This document shows, piece after piece, positions 15,757-23,608 of a stretch of DNA of 32,801 bases. The DNA is from JAKFDK01 sp036676195 (lineage in GTDB: Bacteria > Bacillota > Sulfobacillia > Symbiobacteriales > ZC4RG38): assembly GCA_036676195.1 (NCBI GenBank), contig JAKFDK010000112.1, positions 1 to 32,801 of the forward strand, given 5' to 3'. Positions within the stretch are counted from its first letter, which is position 1. Each line of letters begins with the position of its first letter. Below the pieces are notes generated by a model. That model saw only the letters and a list, made by a program, of their open reading frames with translations, did not search any database and had not been told where the DNA came from. Made by a program: the position numbers and the translations under genes.

Positions 15757-15786
15757 AGTCTAGTGGGCAGAAGGCACAGGTGTCAA
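15757..15786 (-). promoter_or_regulatory. zur promoter
   Basis: On the minus strand: TTGACA (15786-15781), 18-bp spacer, TAGACT (15762-15757), then ACGATATAGGAAC leading into the operator. The arrangement and bases are nearly the same as at 22548-22576. Confidence 0.65.
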
Positions 15787-15847
15787 CGGCGGCACCGGGA
15801 GGCAGCCAGCCCGCCCACGCAGGGGACCAGAATGGGAGTGGAAATGC

Positions 15848-16597
15848 GTGCAGAACGGGGCAGTGGTGGCACTGGACCACGTTTGTTTTACCTATGAGCG
15901 TGAACAGATCCTGCAGGATGTGTCACTGGTGGTACGACAGGGGGACTTTGTGGGGCTGGTCGGACCCAACGGTTCGGGCAAAACCACGTTGCTGCGTATC
16001 ATCCTGGGGTTGCAGCGGGCCTGCTGTGGCCGGGTGCAGCTGTTCGGACAGGATCTGACTGATTTCCGGCAGTGGGCCCGGATCGGGTATGTGCCCCAGA
16101 AGGCGGCCTCCTTTAACAGCGGCTTTCCGGCGACGGTGCGCGAGGTGGTGCTGACCGGGCGGGTTCCCCGGCGCGGCCTGTTCCGCCGGCTGACCCGCGC
16201 CGACCACGCCATGGCCGACCGCGCCATTGAACTGGTGGGGATGCAGGACTACTGCACCCGCCCCATCGGCCGGCTGTCCGGTGGGCAGCAGCAGCGGGTG
16301 TTCATTGCCCGGGCGCTCGCCTCTGAGCCGGAGTTGTTGATTCTGGATGAGCCTACGGTGGGGGTGGACAGCGCTGCGCAGGAGCAGTTCTATACCCTGC
16401 TGCGCCGGCTCCGCCAGGAAATCGGCCTGACCATGGTGCTGGTTTCCCATGACATCGGCGTGGTCACCACCGAGGTTTCCCACCTGGCCTGTCTGAACCG
16501 CCGCCTCTTTTTCCATGGGCCGCCGCAAGAATTCAGTGAGCACGCCCTCTCTGAACTGTACGGCCACCGGGTCACCATGGTGGCGCACCGGCACTGA
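15848..16597 (+). CDS. znuC: zinc ABC transporter ATP-binding protein
   Basis: ATPase of the ZnuABC importer, 249 residues. Walker A GPNGSGKTT (39-47), PQK of the Q-loop near 83, signature LSGGQ (143-147), Walker B LLILDEP (163-169) and H-loop SHD. The Q-loop region (VPQKAASFN) and the overall length are typical of cluster A-1 metal transporters. GTG start with a GGAG-type SD. No clear separate plus-strand promoter is visible. 36 bp separate it from znuB. Confidence 0.92.
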   Translation: MQNGAVVALDHVCFTYEREQILQDVSLVVRQGDFVGLVGPNGSGKTTLLRIILGLQRACCGRVQLFGQDLTDFRQWARIGYVPQKAASFNSGFPATVREVVLTGRVPRRGLFRRLTRADHAMADRAIELVGMQDYCTRPIGRLSGGQQQRVFIARALASEPELLILDEPTVGVDSAAQEQFYTLLRRLRQEIGLTMVLVSHDIGVVTTEVSHLACLNRRLFFHGPPQEFSEHALSELYGHRVTMVAHRH

Positions 16598-16633
16598 CAG
16601 CAAGAAAGGACAGGACGAAGAAGGAGTGGCGGC

Positions 16634-17473
16634 ATGCCGGAGATTCTTCAGTATGGATTCATGAACCGGGCCCTGATGGCCGGAGCGGTGGTGGGTTTGA
16701 TCTGCCCGGTCATCGGGATGTTTCTGGTCCTGCGGCGCCTGTCGCTGATTGGCGATACCCTGGCCCATGTTTCTTTGGCCGGAGTGGCCGCCGCTTTACT
16801 TATGAAAGTGCATCCGGTAGTGACGGCCCTGTGCTTTTCCCTGGCCGCCGGACTCGGCATCGAGAAGCTGCGCGAGACGTACCGGCGTTACGCCGAACTG
16901 GCCGTGGCCATTACCCTGTCGTTTTCCGTTGCCCTGGCCGTGGTTCTGATCAGCCTGGGCAAGTCGTTCAACGCCGACCTGTTTTCGTATCTATTTGGCA
17001 GCATCATGACGGTGACCCACCAGGACGTATGGATCATTGCCGGTCTGGGGCTCGCGATCCTGCTGGCGGTGGGAGTGCTGTTCAAGGAACTGTTCCTGAT
17101 TACCTTTGACGAGGAACTGGCCAGCGTGGGCGGGCTGCCGGTGCGGGCCCTGAGCATCCTGTTCACGGTGCTGACCGCCGTGACCGTGGCGGCCACTATG
17201 CGGGTGGTGGGGGTCTTGCTCATTTCCTCGCTCATGGTCCTGCCGGTGGCCACCAGCCTGCAGTTGGCCCGGAGCTTCCGCAGTGCCATGCTGCTGTCCG
17301 TGCTGTTTGCCGAAGTCGCCGTGCTGGGCGGGCTGTTCAGCGCCTACTATTTGGACCTGGCGCCCGGCGGTACGGTGGTGCTGACCGCCGTGGCCATACT
17401 GCTGGCGGTGTTGGGCGGCCAGCGTTTCTTCGGGCCGCGGCCGGCCCACCACTCAAGGCGGGATGGGGCGTGA
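16634..17473 (+). CDS. znuB: zinc ABC transporter permease (ABC-3 family)
   Basis: Membrane channel of ZnuABC, 279 residues with eight or nine hydrophobic helices. Family marks: GLICPVIGMFLVLRRLSLIGDTLAHVSLAG (early), FDEELASVGGLPV (the ATPase-contact region, about 157-169) and VVGVLLISSLMVLPVATS. SD AAGGAG at 16619-16624. Followed by an intergenic region with no clear strong terminator on this strand. Confidence 0.93.
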   Translation: MPEILQYGFMNRALMAGAVVGLICPVIGMFLVLRRLSLIGDTLAHVSLAGVAAALLMKVHPVVTALCFSLAAGLGIEKLRETYRRYAELAVAITLSFSVALAVVLISLGKSFNADLFSYLFGSIMTVTHQDVWIIAGLGLAILLAVGVLFKELFLITFDEELASVGGLPVRALSILFTVLTAVTVAATMRVVGVLLISSLMVLPVATSLQLARSFRSAMLLSVLFAEVAVLGGLFSAYYLDLAPGGTVVLTAVAILLAVLGGQRFFGPRPAHHSRRDGA

Positions 17474-17638
17474 CAAAGAACCGGCTGACCCGCCGGTGCC
17501 AGGGCATTCTGGACGTGCGCATGAATAGCGGCCCGGCCTGCCACGGGCGCCGGCAGGTCGGCAGCCTTTGGTGGCCTGGCCGGCCCCATCACGACGCGAT
17601 TGAGGCATGACGTAACGTGCAGGTCAATAGCCTCTGCC

Positions 17639-17676
17639 AAAAAAACCGAACCGGACGGTCACATGGCGACCGCCCG
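17639..17676 (-). terminator. intrinsic terminator of the CcdA-like gene
   Basis: On the minus strand CCGGGCGGTC pairs with GACCGTCCGG (17676-17667 with 17659-17650; one G-U), followed by TTCGG and a run of six T. It lies 37 bp past the stop of the gene at 17713-18204. Confidence 0.75.
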
Positions 17677-17712
17677 GATTACCCACGGCATGGAGCCAAA
17701 TTCGCTCACTTG

Positions 17713-18204
17713 TCAGCGACTCAGGGTCTGGTATAGACCCACTCCGATCAGGAACACACTGGCGGCAAACCGCAGGGTCTGATCGTGGTGGGACAGGAAA
17801 CGCTGCACGCCACCGGTACGGAATAGGACGGGGGCCAGAACCGGAGCGCCCATGATAAGCAACAAGACCAGAACGCCGGCCGGCGCCCCGCCCGCCAGAC
17901 CTCGTTCTGCCAGCAACAAACTCAGTCCGCCCAGATAAGGCCAGCAACAGGTTGCGCAATATACGGCATAAGCGGCGCCCATGCCAGTGGGATGCCAGCG
18001 GCTGTACCGGAGCAAGAACCCGCCGGGTCCCCGGCAGGCATGCCCGTTCACCGCCGGACGGAGCAGGCTGATCCCCGCAGCCGCCAGCATCAGGCCGGCG
18101 CCGGCGCCGAGCCACGGGCGCCAGCCCGGCCACAGCCGACCGGCCAGGAGGATCAGCGCAACCAGCGATCCAAACGTCACCCCATAGCCGAGCAAGAACC
18201 ACAA
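17713..18204 (-). pseudogene. CcdA/DsbD-like thiol-redox membrane protein, N-terminally truncated
   Basis: 163 codons with five hydrophobic segments and the motif YCATCCWPYLGG (82-93), which corresponds to the second conserved cysteine region of CcdA-type proteins, followed by GVLVLLLIMGAPVLAPVL. CcdA proteins carry electrons across the membrane with one cysteine in TM1 and one in TM4. The TM1 segment with the SPC motif is missing: upstream in frame are only Ser/Pro-rich codons, then unrelated chemotaxis-receptor sequence. TTG 18204 is the only start available and lacks a good SD. Either a 5'-deleted relic or a short variant; I favour a relic. Confidence 0.55.
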
Positions 18205-18251
18205 GGCCGGCGAGAGGGCCCGGGGCTGGGCGGACGTTTCGACTCGGGACG

Positions 18252-18341
18252 GTGACGTCGGGGATGAACCGCATCGCCGAGGTCTCGAAGAAGAACGCCG
18301 ACGCCACGGAAGAAGTTTCGGCGTCCGTCGAAGAGTTGTCG
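18252..18341 (+). pseudogene. methyl-accepting chemotaxis protein fragment
   Basis: About 30 codons reading GMNRIAEVSKKNADATEEVSASVEEL, unmistakably part of the C-terminal methylation helix of a chemoreceptor (consensus of the type INRIAEVSQQNAAATEEVSAS). Nothing receptor-like lies on either side: the GGDEF gene stop is at 18348, and the truncated CcdA-like gene begins about 50 bp to the left. A leftover of a deleted chemoreceptor gene. Confidence 0.75.
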
Positions 18342-18347
18342 GCGGTG

Positions 18348-19640
18348 TTATCCCCTTGCAACCTCCACCAAGTTGCGCCCATTTCGTTTCGCCGCGTAAA
18401 GAGCCTGGTCGGCCATACCCAACAGGTGATCGGGTCCGTCAACAGGATTTTGCAGCATGGCACTCACACCGATGCTGAGGGTGATCCCAGTTTCAACTCC
18501 GCCAGGGTGTGCGATGCGGAGCTGGGAAACTGCCCGCCGGAGCCGTTCTGCGACTTGCCGCGCCGAGTCAAGGTCAGTGCCGGGCAACACGGCCAGGAAC
18601 TCCTCGCCCCCGTAACGGCCGACAAGATCCCCTTCCCGCAGGTTCTCCCGAATCTCAACAGCCACGCGTCGGAGTACTTCATCACCAAACTGGTGCCCGA
18701 AGCTGTCATTTAGCTTCTTGAAGTGGTCGATGTCCATCATCAGGCAGCTTAACGGGCGGTTTTGCTCCCGTGCTCTTTGAAATGCGACAACAAGATCGGT
18801 CTTGATCTGGCCGTGGTTGGCCAAGTCCGTGAGGCTGTCGGTTCGAGCCAACCGTTCCAGTTCTCCGTTGAGGCGGGCAAGGTCAGTGGTTCTGGCGTCT
18901 ACCTGTTCTTCCAATGCTGTCGCCCAGTCATGCAGGTGTTGGCGCTGAATCTCCATGATCTGTGCGGCCCGCCTGACGATCAGGGAGATGCAGCCGAATA
19001 ATAGAGTCAGGGCGCCAGAAATCGCCGTGACCGCTATCCACAGGGCGCGGTCTACCGCGTCAAGTACGTAGCGGATGTTCTGATAGATCATCACCACGCC
19101 GTGCACCTGACCGTCCCGCTTGACCGGGACAAACACCTCCAGACTGGTCTCTGCCTGATCGTCCGGATAGTACATGAATTTGCTGCCAACTCCGCCCTGC
19201 ACGGCCGCTTGAAATGCCTGGGAGTCCCGCCCCACGAAACCCTTCAAGTTTGGGTTTGTGCTATACGCGATATACCGGTTCGGATTGATCAGGTTGATCT
19301 GGCGCAGCGCGTAGCGCTGAACATAATTGTTAATGACGTGCTGCAACATCCGGCCATATGGAGACGAGGCATCCAGCGGGTCGCCCGTGCCAATGGCTGG
19401 CTGAAACACCTGGTCTTCCAGATCGTCAACCAGGCTGCGGGCAATCGCCACCGAAAAGTCCACCTTCTGCTGGAGCAAGTGTCGGCGAATCTGTACGGCG
19501 ATGATGAGCGTCACCACCACCCCGACGATCACGAACGCGGCCACACTCGCCCAAGTGAAGTACTTTACGAGCGGGTACGGCCGCTTGGGGTCCGGCCGAG
19601 CTACCCGGAACCAGCTAGAAAGCAGGGCTGGCTGTGGCAT
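18348..19640 (-). CDS. membrane-bound diguanylate cyclase (GGDEF)
   Basis: Makes cyclic di-GMP from two GTP. 430 residues: TM1 (31-50), an extracytoplasmic sensor region (51-200, Cache-like by position), TM2 (201-222), a coiled-coil linker (about 225-265) and a GGDEF domain (266-426). The active site GGEEF (344-348), metal Asp303 (MDIDHFKKLND) and the inhibitory I-site R335xxD338 exactly five residues before GGEEF are all intact, so it should be active and product-inhibited. Its ATG overlaps the stop of the HD-GYP gene (TAATG), coupling synthesis and breakdown of the same messenger. Confidence 0.93.
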   Translation of the reverse strand: MPQPALLSSWFRVARPDPKRPYPLVKYFTWASVAAFVIVGVVVTLIIAVQIRRHLLQQKVDFSVAIARSLVDDLEDQVFQPAIGTGDPLDASSPYGRMLQHVINNYVQRYALRQINLINPNRYIAYSTNPNLKGFVGRDSQAFQAAVQGGVGSKFMYYPDDQAETSLEVFVPVKRDGQVHGVVMIYQNIRYVLDAVDRALWIAVTAISGALTLLFGCISLIVRRAAQIMEIQRQHLHDWATALEEQVDARTTDLARLNGELERLARTDSLTDLANHGQIKTDLVVAFQRAREQNRPLSCLMMDIDHFKKLNDSFGHQFGDEVLRRVAVEIRENLREGDLVGRYGGEEFLAVLPGTDLDSARQVAERLRRAVSQLRIAHPGGVETGITLSIGVSAMLQNPVDGPDHLLGMADQALYAAKRNGRNLVEVARG

Positions 19641-20242
19641 TACAAGCCCGCCCTTTCGGCTGGTGCCACCACCTGGTTCAGAAACACATGCACGTACTCG
19701 CTATCAAACTGGTGTCCGCTGCAGCGGATCAGTTCCGCTTTGGCTGCGGCCAACGACAGCGCCGGCTGGTACGGGCGCGTGCTCGTCATGGCTTCCCAGG
19801 CGTCTGCAATGGCAATGATCCGTGCCCCAAGGGGAATTTGTCCGCCCCGGAGGCCGTCAGGGTAGCCCTGCCCGTCGATTCGTTCGTGATGATGGCGGAC
19901 ACTGGCCAACACGTACGAATCGGTGATGCCAATGCCCCTCAGGGTCTGTTCCCCCCTGGCTGGGTGCTGCTTGATGAGAGCCCATTCCTCAGGGGTGAGT
20001 GGTCCGGGCTTGCCCAGGATGCAAGTGGGTACATAGACCTTGCCGACATCATGCAACAGAGCGGCCAGGCTGAGACGGGCAAGATCCCATTCACTGACGG
20101 AGAGTGCACGGGCCAGTGACGTGGCCAGGAAGGCTACATGCCCCGAATGGACTTCCGAAACCAGGGCGAGCGCAGAATAAGGGTTAGAATGCAAGTTGGC
20201 ACTCCCATTGGGAAGGAACAGGCTGTCTAAACAACCCGGCAA
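19640..20242 (-). CDS. HD-GYP domain protein (probable c-di-GMP phosphodiesterase)
   Basis: Nearly a bare HD-GYP domain of 200 residues: metal-binding HD at 64-65 (LLHDVGK), His93 (KQHP), HHHERIDGQGYPDGL (117-131) with GYP at 126-128, and IADAWEAMT (145-153). This family hydrolyses cyclic di-GMP to pGpG/GMP. The N-terminal 25 residues carry no recognisable sensor. TTG start at 20242 with SD GGAGG 10 nt upstream. First gene of a two-gene operon with the diguanylate cyclase. A Fur box overlaps the promoter 65-100 bp upstream. Confidence 0.9.
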   Translation of the reverse strand: MPGCLDSLFLPNGSANLHSNPYSALALVSEVHSGHVAFLATSLARALSVSEWDLARLSLAALLHDVGKVYVPTCILGKPGPLTPEEWALIKQHPARGEQTLRGIGITDSYVLASVRHHHERIDGQGYPDGLRGGQIPLGARIIAIADAWEAMTSTRPYQPALSLAAAKAELIRCSGHQFDSEYVHVFLNQVVAPAERAGL

Positions 20243-20305
20243 TCAGGCCCAACCTCCCTGAGGTTCTGATATGCAGGCTCGGAGAGTTCCTTTCAGTCAA
20301 GCAAT

Positions 20306-20324
20306 GCTAATGATAATCAATATC
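20306..20324. promoter_or_regulatory. Fur box upstream of the HD-GYP/GGDEF operon
   Basis: GCTAATGATAATCAATATC matches the classical 19-bp Fur consensus GATAATGATAATCATTATC at 17 positions by eye. It covers the -10 of the minus-strand promoter. Confidence 0.65.
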
Positions 20325-20338
20325 ATCCACATTGTCCA
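20310..20338 (-). promoter_or_regulatory. promoter of the HD-GYP/GGDEF operon
   Basis: Minus strand: TGGACA (20338-20333), 17-bp spacer, TATCAT (20315-20310). The -10 lies inside the Fur box, which would give repression by iron-loaded Fur. Confidence 0.5.
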
Positions 20339-20447
20339 TTGCTACTCAGCATGGCATGAATGAAAATAGCTGTGGGGCCGTGCCGCCAACCGGCGACACG
20401 GCCCCAGCGGATCGTTCGGAACAACCTGGGGAAGTTGCAGCAATCTC

Positions 20448-21455
20448 CTACGCGTAAATATACGGGTCGGCCGGCTTTTCCACCGGGGTCAGGGTGCGCA
20501 CCCGGATTTGCAGGGTATCCTGGCCCTGATACTCTCCCATTTCAAACACGCCCTCCAGCCGGTACCAGGAGTCGGTCTGGAGCTGTTCAGCCTGGGGCCA
20601 GGCCACCAGAAAGCCATCGGGGGCGGCATGGGCGACATGGCAGGTGACAATCAGCCGGGCCAGCACAAACTGTTCCGGCGTCAGGCCCTCGGGCCGGAAT
20701 ACAAAGCCGGTCATCTGTACGGGCTTGCCCACATACGCCGCCTGGTTACCGTAAATGGCCAGCAGCCAGGGTGCAAACGTCTTGTCGTCCAGCACCACCT
20801 GTCCGTTCACCAGGGCCGGGGCACGGTGCTGCCCATCTGCAGCCGCCGGGGGCGGCGGAGAAGCGGCGGCTTCCGGCCGGGCGGTGGCGGGGGGGGCCGC
20901 AACGGTGGGGGGAATCACCTCCGGGATGGCGCCGGCGGGGGCTGCGCCAGAGGCTGCTGTGCTCGGCGCACCGGCGGTCGAAGCCGGTGGGCCGGCGGCG
21001 GGCGGTATCACCGGTGCGGTCTCCGGCCGGGTATCCGACCCGGCCGGGGCCGGGTCGGCCGGCGCGGGCGCCGTGGCGGCGGCAGGGCCGCCGTGCCGGC
21101 CGCGGGCAGTCAGGTTCACCCCCTGCTTGGCGGCCAGGTCGGCGCCGAAGGTGGCGGGCGGCAGGGCCAGTCCCAGCACGAGCGGCACCAGAAAGGGGGC
21201 ATACCGCCCCCAGCGCAGGAGGGGCAGATCCTCGCCCGGAGCCCGGAACCGTTCAAACTGGGCCAGGGCCATCAGCACCAGTAGCACGGCGGCCATCAGG
21301 GAATAGGGCGCAAAGCGCGGGTGAATATACAGTTTAATATCACCGCTGAAGACCAGGGCAAATACCCCGGTGGCAAAAGCCAGCAGGAACAGCCCGCGGG
21401 CTGCCGCGCCCCAGTCACGCCCGCGCTCCTGCTCACAGGGGTCCGCATGGTGCAT
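20448..21455 (-). CDS. TIGR03943-family protein (partner of DUF318 permease)
   Basis: 335 residues. Two pairs of N-terminal TM helices (about 18-36, 48-66, 84-100) are followed by a long Pro/Ala-rich linker (about 120-210), then a C-terminal domain with FAPWLLAIYGNQAAYVGKPVQMTGFV and RLIVTCHVAHAAPDGFLVAW, ending PYIYA. This matches the TIGR03943 family, whose members sit next to DUF318 permeases. The linker is unusually long, and the family's CC motif appears as TCH here. SD AAGGAGG; starts 5 bp after the permease stop. Molecular function not established; the shared zur-type promoter argues for zinc or another metal. Confidence 0.85.
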   Translation of the reverse strand: MHHADPCEQERGRDWGAAARGLFLLAFATGVFALVFSGDIKLYIHPRFAPYSLMAAVLLVLMALAQFERFRAPGEDLPLLRWGRYAPFLVPLVLGLALPPATFGADLAAKQGVNLTARGRHGGPAAATAPAPADPAPAGSDTRPETAPVIPPAAGPPASTAGAPSTAASGAAPAGAIPEVIPPTVAAPPATARPEAAASPPPPAAADGQHRAPALVNGQVVLDDKTFAPWLLAIYGNQAAYVGKPVQMTGFVFRPEGLTPEQFVLARLIVTCHVAHAAPDGFLVAWPQAEQLQTDSWYRLEGVFEMGEYQGQDTLQIRVRTLTPVEKPADPYIYA

Positions 21456-21459
21456 GTCC

Positions 21460-22422
21460 TCAGCCTCCTTGCCCCAGGGTCAGATTCATCAGATACCCGG
21501 CCGCCAGACAGAGTACGACCAGAGCGACATTCAGGCCCACCACGAACCGGCGCCGGAAGACCGAAACCATCATCAGGGTGTTCTTGATATCGGTCATCGG
21601 TCCGAAAACCAGAAACGCCAGCAGGGCGCCGGGGGCAAAGGTGGAGGCAAAGGTTGCCGCCACAAAGGCGTCGGCCTCGGAGCAAATGGAGATGACATAG
21701 GCAAAAACCATCATGGTCAGCACCGAGAAGAGCGGCCCCCGGCCAACGGCCTCCAGCAGGCTGCGGCTGATGAAGGTCTGGGCCAGGGCTGCCAGCAGGG
21801 CACCGGTGATAAAGTAGCGCCCCACGCTGAAGAACTCATCACCGGCATGCTCAAACAGGTGCCTGACCTTTTCGGCCAGGGTGGCCCGGTGGTGGTCATG
21901 ACCACAGGCACAGGGCGGCTCGGCATCACTCCCGCCGGCTATGGGCAGCGGGGCGCCGTCGTACAAGGCGACGGTTGCCGCCGGATCAGCCACCAGATAG
22001 GCCGGACCGGGCCGCCGGGCAAACAGCGCCACCAGCAGGGCCACCAGTACGGCAACCGCATACCCCAGGCCCATTCGCCACCAGACCATGGCCGGGGTGT
22101 TGGGAAAGGCCAGCTTCGTACTCAGAAACACCAGGGGGTTCAAAATCGGGTTGGCCAACATGAAGGCAATGGCCACCGGCAGGGGCGCGCCCTTGGCAAT
22201 CAGCCGCCGGGCCACCGGGACAATGCCGCACTCACACATGGGAATGAGCAGCCCGGCCAGCGGGGCCAGCAGCACGCCCAGCACCGGGTTCCGCGGGATC
22301 CAGCGTGCCAGGGCCTCCCGGGAAACGAACACTTCCAGAAAGGCCGATGCGAACACTGCCACCACAATAAAGGGCAGTGCTCCCACCAGCACGCTCAGAA
22401 AACTGGTGGAAAAAAACTGCAT
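21460..22422 (-). CDS. DUF318/ArsP-type permease
   Basis: 320-residue permease with eight or so TM helices in two halves. The family marks are IPMCECGIVPVARRL (about 60-74), ANPILNPLVFLST and the repeat-half segments SICSEADAFVAATF and FGPMTDIKN. A cytoplasmic or external loop bears CACGHDHH (about 171-178), a likely metal-binding site. The weak SD before ATG 22422 and a strong GGGAGGGG before an in-frame CTG (22488) leave the start open. The longer form would add 22 residues. The operon promoter and operator copy those of zur. Substrate unknown. Confidence 0.85.
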   Translation of the reverse strand: MQFFSTSFLSVLVGALPFIVVAVFASAFLEVFVSREALARWIPRNPVLGVLLAPLAGLLIPMCECGIVPVARRLIAKGAPLPVAIAFMLANPILNPLVFLSTKLAFPNTPAMVWWRMGLGYAVAVLVALLVALFARRPGPAYLVADPAATVALYDGAPLPIAGGSDAEPPCACGHDHHRATLAEKVRHLFEHAGDEFFSVGRYFITGALLAALAQTFISRSLLEAVGRGPLFSVLTMMVFAYVISICSEADAFVAATFASTFAPGALLAFLVFGPMTDIKNTLMMVSVFRRRFVVGLNVALVVLCLAAGYLMNLTLGQGG

Positions 22423-22527
22423 GCCTGGCCTGGCCAGACTCCACAGGAGTTCACCTGTGCGCCCAAAATACTCGGTTACCGGGTCCAGATTATCCCCTCC
22501 CGTCCGTGTGCCCCGGCCGGGGGCAGC

Positions 22528-22541
22528 CAGGTATGTTCCTG
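22528..22541. promoter_or_regulatory. Zur-like operator of the permease/TIGR03943 operon
   Basis: CAGGTATGTTCCTG, an imperfect palindrome. It aligns base for base with the zur operator (TAGGAATGTTCCTA) at the same distance from the -10. Confidence 0.6.
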
Positions 22542-22547
22542 TATCGT

Positions 22548-22576
22548 AGTTTAGTCAACAGAGGTGCGGGTGTCAA
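22548..22576 (-). promoter_or_regulatory. promoter of the permease/TIGR03943 operon
   Basis: Minus strand: TTGACA (22576-22571), 17-bp spacer, TAAACT (22553-22548), then ACGATACAGGAACATACCTG. Nearly identical to the zur promoter downstream of the -10. Confidence 0.65.
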
Positions 22577-22616
22577 AAGTGGCATCGGTCCAACTCCCCC
22601 GGCCGGTGGGCGGGCC

Positions 22617-22625
22617 TGCTATACT
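22617..22625 (+). promoter_or_regulatory. extended -10 promoter of the glycosyltransferase gene
   Basis: TGCTATACT: -10 hexamer TATACT (22620-22625) with the TG extension and no clear -35. The gene starts 57 bp downstream. Confidence 0.45.
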
Positions 22626-22681
22626 GGGCAAAGGCACTGCCCCGGCGGGCAGAGCGCCAACAAAGCCCAGGGGGCAGGAAC

Positions 22682-23506
22682 ATGCCGACTCCGACGGTCT
22701 CCATCGTGATTCCCACTTACAACCGGCCCGATGCCCTGTGCGAGTTGCTGGAATCCCTGGCCCGGCAAACCTGCCCGGACTTCGAGGTCATCGTCGTCAA
22801 CGATGCCGGGACAAACGTGGGTTTTGTGCGCACGCTGTACCCGGAGCTGGCCCTGCAGGTGCTGGACATGCCGGAAAACGGCAAGCATGTGCGGGCACGC
22901 AACCGCGGCCTGCAGCAGGCCGCCGGGGAGTTCGTGATGCTCTGTGACGACGACGACCTGATCGTACCCGACCACCTGGAGCGGATGCTGGGCGAGATCC
23001 GGGACCACGATCTCGTCTATTCCGATGTAGAAATCTTCGACTACGTGGTGCGGGACGGTACCCGCATTGCCACCGCCCGCCGCCTGTTTGCCTATCAGCA
23101 TGACCTGGCAGGCATGCGGCAGTTTTCCACCTTCGTCTCATCCGGTTGCCTGTATCGGCGGGCCATCCACGACCGCATCGGCACCTTCGATCCGGCTGTA
23201 TACCACTACTGGGACTGGGACTTCTTCCTGCGGGCGGCCGCCTGCCTGCGGGTGAAGCGGGTGCCGGTGGCCAGCGCCCTGTACGCCTTTTCCGCGGCCG
23301 GCGGCAACCTGTCCGGCGAGGCCCAGGCAGAGATGCGGCTGTACCTGGACGTGCTGGCCCGCAAGCATGGTCTGGGTGACCTGCCGGTGAAGAATTTTTT
23401 CCTGCTGCTGGAGGAGCCGGCCGTCAAAGCGCGGGCAGCCGCCAGCACCATTGTCTGGGACGGCCGGCCGGTCATCTCCCGGCGTGCCCGCCAGATCAGG
23501 CAGTGA
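22682..23506 (+). CDS. family 2 glycosyltransferase
   Basis: Cytoplasmic GT-A fold transferase using a nucleotide-sugar donor. 274 residues: VSIVIPTYNRPDAL at the N terminus, FEVIVVNDAG (34-43), RARNRGLQQAAGEFVMLCDDDD with the metal-binding DxD-type motif (88-92), and YWDWDFFLR (177-184) where the catalytic base is usually ED. SD GGGGCAGGAA before ATG 22682. It stands alone between two metal-regulated operons, so neither donor nor acceptor can be inferred. A possible MCP- or envelope-related role would be guesswork. Confidence 0.85.
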   Translation: MPTPTVSIVIPTYNRPDALCELLESLARQTCPDFEVIVVNDAGTNVGFVRTLYPELALQVLDMPENGKHVRARNRGLQQAAGEFVMLCDDDDLIVPDHLERMLGEIRDHDLVYSDVEIFDYVVRDGTRIATARRLFAYQHDLAGMRQFSTFVSSGCLYRRAIHDRIGTFDPAVYHYWDWDFFLRAAACLRVKRVPVASALYAFSAAGGNLSGEAQAEMRLYLDVLARKHGLGDLPVKNFFLLLEEPAVKARAAASTIVWDGRPVISRRARQIRQ

Positions 23507-23516
23507 CATTTGTCAC
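23503..23516. promoter_or_regulatory. palindrome GTGACATTTGTCAC
   Basis: Perfect inverted repeat GTGACA-TT-TGTCAC covering the stop codon of the glycosyltransferase. Possible operator (the half-sites recall CRP/FNR-type TGTGA/TCACA sites) for the ABC operon about 95 bp downstream. The protein is unknown. Confidence 0.3.
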
Positions 23517-23564
23517 ATCCGCATCGAACTCGCAAATGCTACCATAAGCGCATTCTTTTCACTT

Positions 23565-23583
23565 GCGAATGATAATCAGTATC
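23565..23583. promoter_or_regulatory. Fur box upstream of the NitT/TauT-type ABC operon
   Basis: GCGAATGATAATCAGTATC matches the 19-bp Fur consensus at 16 positions by eye; the core is TGATA-ATCAG-TATCA. It lies 26 bp before the permease start, where binding would block initiation. Confidence 0.65.
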
Positions 23584-23608
23584 AAATGATAGCTAGAGTG
23601 GTGGTCAA

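Noticed and set aside
17474..17638. Short frames after znuB
   Set aside because: No SD or family resemblance; the region contains only weak hairpins and the minus-strand terminator of the next gene.
18342..18713. Continuation of the chemoreceptor frame into the GGDEF region
   Set aside because: Chemoreceptor similarity stops at about 18341; beyond it the frame is antisense to the diguanylate cyclase gene.
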